Source: Thermoplasmata archaeon (GTDB taxonomy: Archaea; Thermoplasmatota; SW-10-69-26). Taken from it: a stretch of DNA of 23,838 bases. Shown here one piece after another: positions 1 to 6,712 of the stretch. Position numbers and translations under genes: made by a program. The stretch covers positions 1-23,838 of the forward strand of contig PWVY01000320.1 in assembly GCA_003561665.1 (NCBI GenBank), read 5' to 3'. Each line of letters opens with the position of its first letter. Position 1 is the first letter of the stretch. The notes beneath the pieces were generated by a model. The model had not been told where the DNA came from. It was given only the letters and a program-made list of their open reading frames with translations, and did not search any database.

Positions 1-13
1 GCTCTTCCGATCT
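1..13. other. Illumina adapter remnant (not genomic)
   Basis: The first 13 bases read GCTCTTCCGATCT, identical to the shared 3' end of the Illumina TruSeq adapters. A chance exact match at the very first base of a contig is improbable. The bases are best treated as untrimmed adapter, so the genomic sequence begins near position 14 and any gene reaching base 1 is artificially ended here. Confidence 0.9.
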
Positions 14-40
14 CGGTCGCGTCTCGCCGAAGGCGGCCAT
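14..40 (-). CDS. Possible 5' end of an unidentified gene cut by the contig edge
   Basis: On the minus strand an ATG at 40-38 is preceded by a full Shine-Dalgarno match GGAGGT (plus-strand 46-51) with five bases between. The frame stays open to the adapter junction and encodes about nine residues beginning MAAFGETRP. A TATA-like GCATATCTA near 100-106 would put a transcript start some 35 bases upstream of the ATG. The fragment lies 81 bases after the ligase stop, on the same strand. It is too short to identify, and the call rests only on the start signals. Confidence 0.25.
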
Positions 41-121
41 GGTGGACCTCCACGCGTTCGGTGTGCCGAGATGGCGTGCATGTTCTTGGTCCTTTCGGTA
101 GATATGCTCGCTTGGGCGGCT

Positions 122-1270
122 CTAGTGGATCTTGGGTAGGTGTGCTTTCCCGGGCGGGGTTCGTTCGACGATGTCTTGGATCACGGGGAGGAAGTCGTCG
201 GTTTCTTCGTAGATGCGGAGTTGTCGCTCGGCCCCTGTTTCGCCTCGTTCGACGAGGTCTTGAAGGAGCTGAAGTTCGTGCTGGAGCCCGAGTTCTTCCG
301 GCGCGTCGCCGAGGAGGCTGAACATGCTGTCGACGGCGTTCTTGAAGGGGACGGCTTCGACGTTCCCGTCTTCGACCTGGATGAGGTCGGCGTCGATCCC
401 GTCGCGGATGGCGCGCCAGCGGTTCTCGCGTATGACCTCGACGTTGTGGCATAGAGGGGGAGATTCGCCGTTTTCCCAGGCGTCTGCAAGGCGCTTCACG
501 ATGGCTTGTGTGAGCCCTGCAAGCGCTACCGTGACATCGACTTCGGTGGGGATGTCCGGGATGCGCATCTCGACGGTTCCGAGGTCAGGCCGTGGGCGGA
601 TATCCCACCAGATGGTCGTGACGTCGTCGATGCTGCCGACGGCTTTGAACGTGCCGACGGCGGCGTTGTAGTCTGCGAAGTCTTGGAAGGCTCGGGGGAC
701 GCCTGAGCGGGGGAGCGCGTCGAAGATGCGTGGGCGTGTGGCTTTCAGGCCTGTGGCTTCTCCTTTCCAGAAGGGGCTGTTCGTGGAGAGGCCTAGGATG
801 AGGGGGAGGAAGGGCCTAAAGTGGTTGTTCACGAAGATGGCTTGCTGGGGGTGCTCGACGGCGACGTGAACGTGCACGCCGAAGATGAGTTCTCGTTTGG
901 CGGGCCACTGCACGGTCTCGATGAGTTCCGCGTACCGTTCCTTGTCGGTGTAGGCTTGATCTTGCCAATGCGCGGTGGGGTGCGTGCTGGCCGCGGCGAT
1001 GGCGTACCCGCGGTCCTCGCAGTGGTCGACCAGCCGGTCGCGTAAGTCCGTGACCTCTTCGCGTACCTCGTCGATGTCCTCGCAGATGGGTGTCGCGGTC
1101 TCCACGACGGCCTGGAAGAGTTCGCTTTGTAAGCGCTGGTCGTTCTCATCGCTTGCTTTACCGAGCACTTCATCGATGCGGGCCACCAGGTCCCCGGTCT
1201 CTGGGTCGAGGATCTGGAGCTCTTCCTCCACGCCGACAGTGAACGGGTTCGAGGATCCGAAATTGGTCAC
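122..1270 (-). CDS. Glutamate-cysteine ligase, GCS2 (YbdK-like) family
   Basis: The product is a carboxylate-amine ligase of the GCS2/YbdK family. Members typically join glutamate to cysteine with ATP to give gamma-glutamylcysteine, a thiol used in some archaea instead of glutathione. Visible family signatures are the N-terminal NPFTVGVEEELQ strand, an ELFQAVVETATP segment, GVHVHVAV, and ISVN-type core residues followed by RPRPDLGTVEMRIPD near the middle. I chose the GTG at 1270, not upstream ATGs, because AAGGAG lies eight bases before it. This gives 382 residues, close to the usual length of about 370, and starts just before the conserved domain. Longer in-frame starts (1351, 1390) would add non-conserved residues, and the longest would run into pdxS. 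The family is secure. The substrate is inferred, because YbdK-type enzymes vary in activity. Confidence 0.85.
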   Translation of the reverse strand: MTNFGSSNPFTVGVEEELQILDPETGDLVARIDEVLGKASDENDQRLQSELFQAVVETATPICEDIDEVREEVTDLRDRLVDHCEDRGYAIAAASTHPTAHWQDQAYTDKERYAELIETVQWPAKRELIFGVHVHVAVEHPQQAIFVNNHFRPFLPLILGLSTNSPFWKGEATGLKATRPRIFDALPRSGVPRAFQDFADYNAAVGTFKAVGSIDDVTTIWWDIRPRPDLGTVEMRIPDIPTEVDVTVALAGLTQAIVKRLADAWENGESPPLCHNVEVIRENRWRAIRDGIDADLIQVEDGNVEAVPFKNAVDSMFSLLGDAPEELGLQHELQLLQDLVERGETGAERQLRIYEETDDFLPVIQDIVERTPPGKAHLPKIH

Positions 1271-1481
1271 GTCCAACACTCCTTCGGGTAACCGGGGCTT
1301 CGCTGGCGCATCATCCTTGGAAAGGATCGACCGCCTGGGGTGCTTGCCCATCCCAGCGACCGTATGCGGTAGCCACCAGGCACGTACCATCAAAGGGCAT
1401 GCATCGGTTACTTTGTTTTTGGCATCCGAATCCAGCAGACGGATCGAACATGTCCGGGATTGGTTGCGTTGGGGACAACCC

Positions 1482-1487
1482 ATTTAA
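1482..1487 (+). promoter_or_regulatory. TATA box for pdxS (leaderless spacing)
   Basis: ATTTAA lies about 26 bases upstream of the ATG at 1511, the spacing at which archaeal TBP/TFB promoters place transcription start on the first base of the start codon. There is no Shine-Dalgarno match before that ATG, which agrees with a leaderless mRNA. Confidence 0.5.
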
Positions 1488-1510
1488 CCAGCAAGCCTAT
1501 CGCGCGTCTG

Positions 1511-2524
1511 ATGGGCCGGACGCTCGATCTCGAAGGAATGCGGCATGGGACCGACCTCGTTAAGCGAGGCTTCGCGCGCATGCAAAAAGGCGGCGTCGTG
1601 ATGGACGTGACGACGGCCGAAGAAGCCCGCGTGGCTGAAGACGCTGGCGCGGTGGCCGTGATGGCGCTTGAGCGCGTGCCTGCGGATCTTCGTTCGCAAG
1701 GCGGCGTGGCTCGCATGAGCGCTCCTGAGGTCATCGAGGAGATCATCGACACCGTCACGATCCCCGTGATGGCCAAGGCTCGCATCGGGCACTTCGTGGA
1801 AGCGCAGCTTCTCGAAGAGCTTGGTGTGGACATGATCGACGAGAGCGAGGTGCTCACGCCTGCAGATCCGTTCTTCCACATCGACAAGCGTGACTTCGAG
1901 GTGCCCTTCGTTTGTGGCGCAACGAACCTTGGGCAAGCCGTACGCCGCATCTGGGAAGGCGCAGCGATGATCCGCACGAAAGGCGAAGCAGGCACCGGGA
2001 ACATCGTGGAAGCGGTGCGGCACCGCCGCATGTTGCGGGATGCGATCGATCGCGTGCAGAGGATGGATAAGGACGGGTTGGAGACGCTTGCTGAGCGCTT
2101 CGCGAAGCCCTATGAGCGTTTGCGGGAGACGGTGGAGGAACAGCAAGCCTTGACCATCGACCATGGCGAGAACGTGTTCGCTGAGCAGAGCATCGAGGAG
2201 ATCCAAGACGGCTTGCTGGATGTGCTGTTGGACATCCACCAAGAGGGCCGATTGCCGGTTGTGGACTTCGCCGCAGGCGGCATCGCGACGCCGGCGGATG
2301 CCGCGTTGATGATGCAACTGGGCAACGATGGCGTGTTCGTGGGTAGCGGCATCTTCAAAAGCCAGACACCAGCGCCTCGCGCCCGGGCCATCGTGGAAGC
2401 CACAACGCACTTCGAGGCTTCGGACACCATCGTGGACGTATCGAAGAACCTGGGGGAGGCCATGAGCGGGCAGAACATGGAGGATATCCCCAAGGAAGCC
2501 CAGCTCGCCCTGCGAGGAGAATAG
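1511..2524 (+). CDS. pdxS: Pyridoxal 5'-phosphate synthase lyase subunit PdxS
   Basis: PdxS makes pyridoxal 5'-phosphate from ribose 5-phosphate, glyceraldehyde 3-phosphate and ammonia supplied by the glutaminase PdxT, in a dodecameric cytosolic complex. The sequence carries near-invariant family blocks: GGVVMDVTTAEEARVAEDAG, AVMALERVPADLR, PVMAKARIGHFVEA with the catalytic lysine region, MIDESEVLTPADPFFHI, IRTKGEAGTGNIVEA with the second active-site lysine, and AAGGIATPADAALMMQLG. The chosen ATG gives 337 residues and is supported by a TATA box at leaderless distance. A second ATG at 1538 corresponds to the start of shorter homologues, and a TTG at 1460 would extend into the divergent ligase's upstream region. 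No pdxT is in the window, so the partner must lie elsewhere. Confidence 0.95.
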   Translation: MGRTLDLEGMRHGTDLVKRGFARMQKGGVVMDVTTAEEARVAEDAGAVAVMALERVPADLRSQGGVARMSAPEVIEEIIDTVTIPVMAKARIGHFVEAQLLEELGVDMIDESEVLTPADPFFHIDKRDFEVPFVCGATNLGQAVRRIWEGAAMIRTKGEAGTGNIVEAVRHRRMLRDAIDRVQRMDKDGLETLAERFAKPYERLRETVEEQQALTIDHGENVFAEQSIEEIQDGLLDVLLDIHQEGRLPVVDFAAGGIATPADAALMMQLGNDGVFVGSGIFKSQTPAPRARAIVEATTHFEASDTIVDVSKNLGEAMSGQNMEDIPKEAQLALRGE

Positions 2525-2534
2525 GGAACGCTTC

Positions 2535-2553
2535 GGCCAAGCAAGCCTTGGCC
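2535..2553. terminator. Hairpin just after pdxS
   Basis: GGCCAAG (2535-2541) and CTTGGCC (2547-2553) form a perfect 7-bp stem with a 5-base loop, 11 bases after the pdxS stop. No T-run follows, so termination is only a possibility. The hairpin could also be a processing element or chance in GC-rich DNA. Confidence 0.3.
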
Positions 2554-2604
2554 TTGGCCGCCAAGCGCGTGCTTAGAGCCCTATTTGGTGGGGCGGCGTC
2601 GAGC

Positions 2605-2910
2605 ATGGGTTCGATTCTCATGCCTGAACGCTGCGCCACGTGCGGTACGCAGACGGGAACGCTCCGGTCCTTCACGCAACTAGAAGGCCCCAGCCAGGGG
2701 CACCTGACGCTTTGCGAGTCTTGCCTGGACCAGCGAGCGACGAAGAACTGGAATGCGAACGAAGCGCAAGGCAAAGAACTCCTTGAGAAGGTGCCCACGA
2801 AGGATCGGTACCAGGAGCATCGATACGCATACCTTGTGGAACCGGAAGATACGATTCACCTGGTCCGCCTGCGCCACGACTGGGTCACCCACCACACCGA
2901 GGAGCCCTAA
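2605..2910 (+). CDS. Small zinc-ribbon protein of unknown function
   Basis: About 101 residues. Two CxxC knuckles, CATC near residues 9-12 and CESC about 40 residues in, are spaced as in a treble-clef or zinc-ribbon fold and probably bind one zinc ion. The remainder is charged and soluble, with no membrane segment. The reading frame opens upstream at a TTG at 2548, but the ATG at 2605 is preferred. A TATA-like CTATTT lies 21-24 bases before it, although this spacing is slightly short. A further ATG at 2620 starts directly before the first knuckle. The gene follows pdxS on the same strand but seems to have its own start signals. I do not recognise a specific family. Confidence 0.65.
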   Translation: MGSILMPERCATCGTQTGTLRSFTQLEGPSQGHLTLCESCLDQRATKNWNANEAQGKELLEKVPTKDRYQEHRYAYLVEPEDTIHLVRLRHDWVTHHTEEP

Positions 2911-2937
2911 CGCCTGCCTCTTGCTTGGCTTGCAAGC

Positions 2938-3342
2938 TCAGTATTCCGGGGGCGCGTACACGGTGAAGAACACGAGCGGTTCTTGCCCCGTGCTCTTGAC
3001 CCAGTGCTGCGTGCCTGCAGGCAAATGCAACAACGTTCCCTCAGGGCAGACCTTCTCCGTAGGCTCCCCTTGGGGGCCATCCTCCCAGGCCCGAACCGTG
3101 GCTTCCCCCTCGAGGATGAGGGAGACCTGATCGCTAGCCTCGTGCGTGTTCGGGCCCCCTGCGACTTTCCCTGGTTCGACCGTCATCATGGTCACTTGCG
3201 CCTTCTTGGTCGTGTGAACCACATTGAAGAAAGGCCCCGTTTCCTCCTGGGTCGTCGTCCAAAACACGCCATCGTCCTGCGTCATGCCTCTCGCATCGCT
3301 TGCCTTCTCGGTGAACGTTTCGCTGATGCGAGCTTCACGCAT
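2938..3342 (-). CDS. Cupin-domain protein
   Basis: 134 residues forming a single small beta-barrel. Cupin motif 1 is visible as GGPNTHEASDQVSLILEGEA and motif 2 as PEGTLLHLPAGTQHWV. Motif 1 has only one of the usual two histidines, so metal binding may rely on the motif 1 His/Gln pair and the motif 2 His, or be weakened. Such proteins range from sugar-phosphate isomerase-like enzymes to sensors, and nothing here fixes the substrate. The ATG at 3342 lies inside the end of the preceding gene (8-base overlap ATGCGTGA), indicating translational coupling. An ATG nine bases further upstream is the alternative. It is the last gene of a three-gene minus-strand operon and converges with the zinc-ribbon gene after pdxS. 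Confidence 0.75.
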   Translation of the reverse strand: MREARISETFTEKASDARGMTQDDGVFWTTTQEETGPFFNVVHTTKKAQVTMMTVEPGKVAGGPNTHEASDQVSLILEGEATVRAWEDGPQGEPTEKVCPEGTLLHLPAGTQHWVKSTGQEPLVFFTVYAPPEY

Positions 3343-3754
3343 CTCCGGCATCGTCGGGCGTGTTATCCCCCATCTCCACCCCGGGCGTGCCCTCGAAGGT
3401 CCACTCGGTCTCCATATCCCCCATGCCCTTGTCCACCCGCTTTGCTTCCTGGATGAGATCCCCCTCGAACGTGAACCCATCCGCCAACGTGATCTTCAAC
3501 GTCGTCTGCCGACCGTGCGTGGACAAGGGAACCTGCGCCAACTCTTGCGTCTCCTTGATGCGTACCCCCGCGCGCTTGTTGCGCCAGTCGTCGATCTCGC
3601 TTTGGGCGCTTTCCAACCCGGTCCGGATCACGAACAACGTGGATCCATCGCTTAACGTCACATCCATCTCGCACCCTTCCCCCAATTCGGCCTCCCAGGA
3701 GCTGTTGACCTCCACCGTCTCGATGCTGGCTCCCTCGATCTCGCTGGGATCCAT
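3335..3754 (-). CDS. Conserved-looking hypothetical protein, beta-rich
   Basis: 139 residues with alternating hydrophobic strands (DVTLSDGSTLFVIRTG, TTLKITLADGFTFEGDL) and an acidic tail. There is no signal peptide or membrane segment. The repeated 'T-L-x-DG-x-x-F' pattern suggests two similar beta units. I do not recognise the family. The ATG shares one base with the stop of the upstream membrane protein (TGATG), and its own end overlaps the cupin start, so the three genes are almost certainly one transcript. The open frame continues upstream of 3754, but that part is only a shadow of the membrane-protein gene. Confidence 0.7.
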   Translation of the reverse strand: MDPSEIEGASIETVEVNSSWEAELGEGCEMDVTLSDGSTLFVIRTGLESAQSEIDDWRNKRAGVRIKETQELAQVPLSTHGRQTTLKITLADGFTFEGDLIQEAKRVDKGMGDMETEWTFEGTPGVEMGDNTPDDAGDA

Positions 3755-4137
3755 CACGAGGCATCCCCCCCGCCAAGCGTGCGAGCCGCCACGAACATGG
3801 CGACCCCGATGCCGAGCATCCATGCGGCATCCGCGATGTTCGCCATCAAGGCATCCAACCCTCCAGCGAAGTACGCGGACAACCCGATGCCTAAGGCTCC
3901 CAGCACGAGGATCATCGAGCCAAGCGCGAACAACGATGCCAGCCCCAACCGCCGCGTGCGAGGCGAATCCCTCGCGACATCCACGCCGTGCGCGGCCCGA
4001 TCCTTTCGATAGGCTTCCATCTCCTCCATGGTGGCGAAACGACGAACGCGGAGCGGGTCCAAGCAATGGCGACATCGTTGCTGGTGGGCATCTTGAACCC
4101 GAGCCGTGCAGTTTGCACACACCGTCACGGACGACAT
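3754..4137 (-). CDS. Zinc-ribbon membrane protein, hypothetical
   Basis: 127 residues. The N-terminus holds two Cys pairs, CANC (7-10) and CRHC (22-25), an expected zinc ribbon facing the cytoplasm. A basic, Glu-rich linker follows, then two transmembrane helices, roughly residues 66-90 (LASLFALGSMILVLGALGIG) and 98-120 (IADAAWMLGIGVAMFVAA). Zinc ribbon plus two helices is a common layout in small archaeal membrane proteins of unknown role. A TATA box centred about 28 bases before the ATG predicts a leaderless mRNA. It is the first gene of an overlapping operon with the unknown protein and cupin downstream. Confidence 0.7.
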   Translation of the reverse strand: MSSVTVCANCTARVQDAHQQRCRHCLDPLRVRRFATMEEMEAYRKDRAAHGVDVARDSPRTRRLGLASLFALGSMILVLGALGIGLSAYFAGGLDALMANIADAAWMLGIGVAMFVAARTLGGGDAS

Positions 4138-4162
4138 CGGCTCCCTATCCTCTCCCGGGCTG

Positions 4163-4168
4163 TTTAAG
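4163..4168 (-). promoter_or_regulatory. TATA box of the zinc-ribbon/cupin operon
   Basis: CTTAAA on the minus strand, centred about 28 bases before the ATG at 4137, matches archaeal TATA spacing for a leaderless transcript. It also marks the boundary with the upstream DUF4870-like gene. Confidence 0.55.
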
Positions 4169-4192
4169 GGTTGGGTCCTACGGTCCTTGGCG

Positions 4193-4705
4193 TCACGAAA
4201 CCAACCGGAGGGTCAACGGGTACCGGTGATCCTCTCCTTCGCTTGCGTGGTACGCTCCGATCACGGCGAACACGACGGCAAGGAGAGCAACGATGGCAAC
4301 GAGGGATACGCCAGGCGCGATGGCGACGAGAACCGGGATCCCAAACACGCCTGAGAACGCGCTGAAGACGACCGTGAGCAGGCCCAAAGCGACGATGTAG
4401 ATCACGATGGACAACTGGAAATTCAACGCTTCCTTGGCTTGCTCATCGATGAACGGGTGATCTCCCCGCTTTAGCAACCAAACGATCAGGGGGCCGATGG
4501 GTCCAGGGATACCGATAAGCCAAACGAACGCCGCCAAGTGACCCCCTACGGCCCACGTTTTCACGTTCGAAGGCAACGAGCCCCCGGCTCCCGCGTCCAG
4601 CGTGCCTGGGGCCGCGTCCGGGACGTTGCCTGGTTCCTCCTCTCCGGGAAGCGCCATGCGCCCGGGAACCTCTCGGGGGTTCATCGGTCTTACCCTTGGT
4701 GTCAC
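4193..4705 (-). CDS. DUF4870-like (Tic20-type) multi-helix membrane protein
   Basis: 170 residues. A Pro/Gly/Glu-rich soluble N-terminus of about 45 residues is followed by three hydrophobic helices: HLAAFVWLIGIPGPIGPLIVWLL, then LSIVIYIVALGLLTVVFSAF and PGVSLVAIVALLAVVFAVIGAY. The segment LLKRGDHPFIDEQAKEALNFQLS between helices one and two is the hallmark of the DUF4870/Tic20-like family, whose function is not established. The GTG at 4705 overlaps the preceding TatD-like stop by four bases (GTGA), indicating coupled translation. ATGs at 4684 and 4657 are possible shorter starts. Confidence 0.8.
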   Translation of the reverse strand: MTPRVRPMNPREVPGRMALPGEEEPGNVPDAAPGTLDAGAGGSLPSNVKTWAVGGHLAAFVWLIGIPGPIGPLIVWLLKRGDHPFIDEQAKEALNFQLSIVIYIVALGLLTVVFSAFSGVFGIPVLVAIAPGVSLVAIVALLAVVFAVIGAYHASEGEDHRYPLTLRLVS

Positions 4706-5559
4706 GTGTTCGTATCGATCCCGTAGGCTTCCTGGGGTGTTTGGATGTGGATGCGCGCCCAGGCATCCTCGGACAAGGCCTGGGCCTCGTGGAATTGGAG
4801 GGTGCGACGCGGGACAAGCTTGGGTCCAAGGACCGCTCCGGGCCGTTCAGGATCGTCCATGTAGTCGGTCTCCATGAGGAAACGGTCCCCTTCTTCAAGC
4901 GCTTCGCGGAGGCTATCCTTGCTCGCGAGGATGGACGGGGTGAGCCCGTGGTTTTTGTCTTCGTCCACGATGGGGGGCGAGAAGTGGTTGACGACGCGCT
5001 GGCGGGAAAGCCCGGCTTCGTCGGCCCATCCTGCCCACGTCTCCATCGTTTCCGGCGTGGCGGTTTCCGTGTGAAGGATCGCGGTCGTGTCGGCATCCGC
5101 CGCGATTTCAAGGGCCTCCAGGAAGAGCATGTTGCTGGCATCCCAGACCTCCTCGGGAACCTCGTAGTGGGGGCGACCGATCTCGCCAAGCGCGATGGCT
5201 TCGTGGTCCATGATCAACCGGCGAGCAACCTCCAGGCCGTTTCGGTAGGCTTCCTTTGCTTCATCGAGGGTGAGCCCGGCTTGAAGGTTCGTGGTCAGCT
5301 CGGCAGGATGAGGGCCCACCGCCGTGTGCACGGTCACATCCGTTGCTTCGTCCGCTTCGCGCGCCATCCGGAGCGTCGTTCGCATGGCGTCCTCGTGCTC
5401 CTTCTCGGTGCGGGGAGGCGTTTCTTGGTAGGGTTTGTGCACGATGATAAGGTGCGTTCCCCCGGCTCGTTGGAAGGCTTTCACGGCTTGGGTGCCTTCC
5501 CCGCGTGGGTCCAAGTGGAAATGGTCATCGAGGATGGGCAGCTTGGGGTTCCGGGACAT
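4702..5559 (-). CDS. TatD-family metal-dependent hydrolase (archaeal TIM-barrel type)
   Basis: 285 residues of a TIM-barrel metal hydrolase related to TatD nucleases. The metal-binding HFHLD is near residue 13, with AVGPHPAEL, ALGEIGRPHYEV, ILHTETA and NHFSPP along the barrel, and a terminal METDYMDDP in place of the usual metal-binding Asp block. TatD-like enzymes act on DNA or other phosphoesters. The substrate here cannot be told, and this archaeal subgroup is generally annotated only as a predicted hydrolase. I chose the ATG at 5559 (MSRNPKLPILDDHFHL) because the TTG at 5580 lies too close to the TATA box. The gene is coupled to the DUF4870-like gene downstream by a 4-base overlap. Confidence 0.85.
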   Translation of the reverse strand: MSRNPKLPILDDHFHLDPRGEGTQAVKAFQRAGGTHLIIVHKPYQETPPRTEKEHEDAMRTTLRMAREADEATDVTVHTAVGPHPAELTTNLQAGLTLDEAKEAYRNGLEVARRLIMDHEAIALGEIGRPHYEVPEEVWDASNMLFLEALEIAADADTTAILHTETATPETMETWAGWADEAGLSRQRVVNHFSPPIVDEDKNHGLTPSILASKDSLREALEEGDRFLMETDYMDDPERPGAVLGPKLVPRRTLQFHEAQALSEDAWARIHIQTPQEAYGIDTNT

Positions 5560-5592
5560 GAATGCGGGCGGAGGACCCAAGCCGCCTCGCGT

Positions 5593-5600
5593 CTATAAAC
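5593..5600 (-). promoter_or_regulatory. TATA box of the TatD-like operon
   Basis: GTTTATAG on the minus strand, centred near 5596, predicts transcription start near 5570 and a leader of roughly 11 bases to the ATG at 5559. Confidence 0.5.
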
Positions 5601-5639
5601 GTTGCATGCTGAACGCTTAGCCATGGAGAGGGAAAACGG

Positions 5640-5664
5640 CTCCCTGCCTGAGGCAGGCAGGGAG
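5640..5664 (-). terminator. Strong hairpin after tbp, terminator-like
   Basis: CTCCCTGCCT (5640-5649) and AGGCAGGGAG (5655-5664) form a perfect 10-bp stem with a 5-base loop, 13 bases past the tbp stop. On the tbp-coding strand it is followed within a few bases by TTTT. It sits before the TatD-like promoter, so it separates the two transcription units. Confidence 0.6.
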
Positions 5665-5677
5665 ACGATGGGCCCTT

Positions 5678-6226
5678 TCACGTAAGAAGGCCAAGCCCGC
5701 TGAGCTCGTCGCGAATCTTCTCGACGGCCCGTTGAGCATCTTCGGGCTTCCTTGCGCCCGTGCACACCAGTTTCCCGCTTCCGAAGAGAAGAACGACGAC
5801 TTTCGGATCGGAGAGCCGGTACACGAGGCCAGGGAACTGCTCGGGCTCGTACTCTACGTGTTCGAGACCCAGCCCGATGGCGATCGCGTTGAGGTTCAAA
5901 TCGGACTCCAAGTCGGCAGAGGCGACGATGTTCTGCACTTGGATGTCGGGTTCGCGGTTGACCTTGACGCCTGCATCTTCGATGCGTTGCGTGACGATGT
6001 TCACCGCGCGGCGGACATCCTCGACGCTCTTTGCCCCGGTGCACACGACCTTCCCACTACGGAAGAGGAGCGCAGCGGTTTTGGGGTCTTTAAGGCGGCA
6101 GACCAAGCCGGGGAACTGTTCGGGCTCGTACTCCGCGTTGTCGAGGGCGAGCGCGATGCTTTGCAGGTCCAGCTCGGTGTCTAGGCTGGTGGAAGCGACG
6201 ACGTTCTCAATCTTGATCTTGCTCAT
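5678..6226 (-). CDS. tbp: TATA-box-binding protein (TBP)
   Basis: TBP binds the TATA box and with TFB recruits RNA polymerase at archaeal promoters. The 182 residues consist of the two expected imperfect direct repeats of about 90 residues. In repeat one IKIENVVASTSLD leads to EYEPEQFPGLVCRLKDPKTAALLFRSGKVVCTGAKS. In repeat two IQVQNIVASADLE leads to EYEPEQFPGLVYRLSDPKVVVLLFGSGKLVCTGARK. Length matches archaeal TBPs, and no acidic C-terminal tail is present. The ATG at 6226 was chosen because it begins exactly at repeat one, and a TATA box lies about 27 bases before it. The open frame upstream adds only unrelated residues. The gene is monocistronic, ending at a strong hairpin. Confidence 0.97.
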   Translation of the reverse strand: MSKIKIENVVASTSLDTELDLQSIALALDNAEYEPEQFPGLVCRLKDPKTAALLFRSGKVVCTGAKSVEDVRRAVNIVTQRIEDAGVKVNREPDIQVQNIVASADLESDLNLNAIAIGLGLEHVEYEPEQFPGLVYRLSDPKVVVLLFGSGKLVCTGARKPEDAQRAVEKIRDELSGLGLLT

Positions 6227-6250
6227 TTTTAAACCGCCAGCACCCTCCGT

Positions 6251-6256
6251 ATTAAA
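6251..6256 (-). promoter_or_regulatory. TATA box of tbp
   Basis: TTTAAT on the minus strand, followed by ACGG, is centred 27-28 bases before the tbp ATG, implying a leaderless mRNA. A second AT-rich element, ATTTAAAGG, lies just upstream (6262-6270) and could act as an alternative box with a short leader. Confidence 0.55.
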
Positions 6257-6268
6257 GGGGGCCTTTAA
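6252..6268. repeat. Inverted repeat across the tbp promoter
   Basis: TTAAAGG (6252-6258), GGG, and CCTTTAA (6262-6268) form a perfect 7-bp inverted repeat that joins two TATA-like elements in opposite orientations. It could be an operator or two back-to-back TBP sites. Autoregulation is inference only. Confidence 0.5.
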
Positions 6269-6391
6269 ATCATTTATGTAGCCGCGGGGGGGTCGGCCGC
6301 TCGGGGCCTGTTCCACCCCCCAAGGGACAAGCGACCCCCACGACGCAGGTGACACACACCCCGAACTGAGGCAAGGAACAACCACGCTGCA

Positions 6392-6397
6392 TTATAC
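6392..6397 (+). promoter_or_regulatory. TATA box of the small-protein gene
   Basis: TTATAC is centred about 28 bases before the GTG at 6423, matching the leaderless spacing seen at other promoters here. The rest of the gap between tbp and this gene (about 6270-6390) is GC-rich with no further recognisable element. Confidence 0.5.
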
Positions 6398-6422
6398 ACC
6401 GGGGACCTAACCTTGGCTTGAG

Positions 6423-6686
6423 GTGTTCCCGATCCCCGACAAAACTCCCGCCATGCCGGATACTCCACCCGGAACAACCCCCGCGTACCTCGACGCATTC
6501 CTTCAAGGCGCACGCTTTGCTCTCTTCGCCCTCGAAGGCCGCCTTCGAGACGGTGACGAAGCCGTCCCCGCCGAACTCGAAGAGGCCCTCATCGAGTTCC
6601 ATAATCTCTACAAGGACACACGTAACGGGATCGAAGCCCGAGACGTCCAGGTCGAACTCTTCTCTACCTTCCTAGGCAAAAACTAA
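6423..6686 (+). CDS. Small soluble hypothetical protein
   Basis: 87 residues, predominantly helical after a Pro-rich start. It includes AYLDAFLQGARFALFALEGRLRDG and EELEEALIEFHNLYKDTRNGIEARDVQVELFSTFLG, which resemble two amphipathic helices of a helical hairpin. There is no Cys, signal peptide or membrane helix. The GTG at 6423 is preferred because the TATA box gives exact leaderless spacing. The ATG at 6453 would give 77 residues. Family unknown. It precedes the HD-domain gene by 26 bases on the same strand. Confidence 0.6.
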   Translation: MFPIPDKTPAMPDTPPGTTPAYLDAFLQGARFALFALEGRLRDGDEAVPAELEEALIEFHNLYKDTRNGIEARDVQVELFSTFLGKN

Positions 6687-6688
6687 AC
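6681..6688 (+). promoter_or_regulatory. Possible TATA box of the HD-domain gene
   Basis: AACTAAAC overlaps the stop codon of the previous gene and is centred about 28 bases before the GTG at 6713. It is a weaker match than the other boxes. The gene might instead be read from the upstream promoter. Confidence 0.35.
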
Positions 6689-6712
6689 CCCGCACCGCGG
6701 CTCGGCCACCCC

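Noticed and set aside
1484..2410. 308-codon minus-strand open frame opposite pdxS
   Set aside because: It is fully antisense to near-invariant PdxS sequence and rich in His/Arg/Ala without any domain pattern.
2928..2937. GCTTGCAAGC palindrome between the converging genes at 2910 and 2938
   Set aside because: A 10-base palindrome without a loop or T-run is too short to claim as a terminator or operator.
3755..4120. Fusion of an Arg-rich N-terminus to the 139-residue protein
   Set aside because: The extension is the out-of-frame shadow of the zinc-ribbon membrane gene, and the TGATG overlap gives a clean start for the shorter protein.
6227..6385. N-terminal extension of tbp
   Set aside because: The added residues translate the promoter and palindrome. 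Archaeal TBPs begin at the first repeat, as the ATG at 6226 does.
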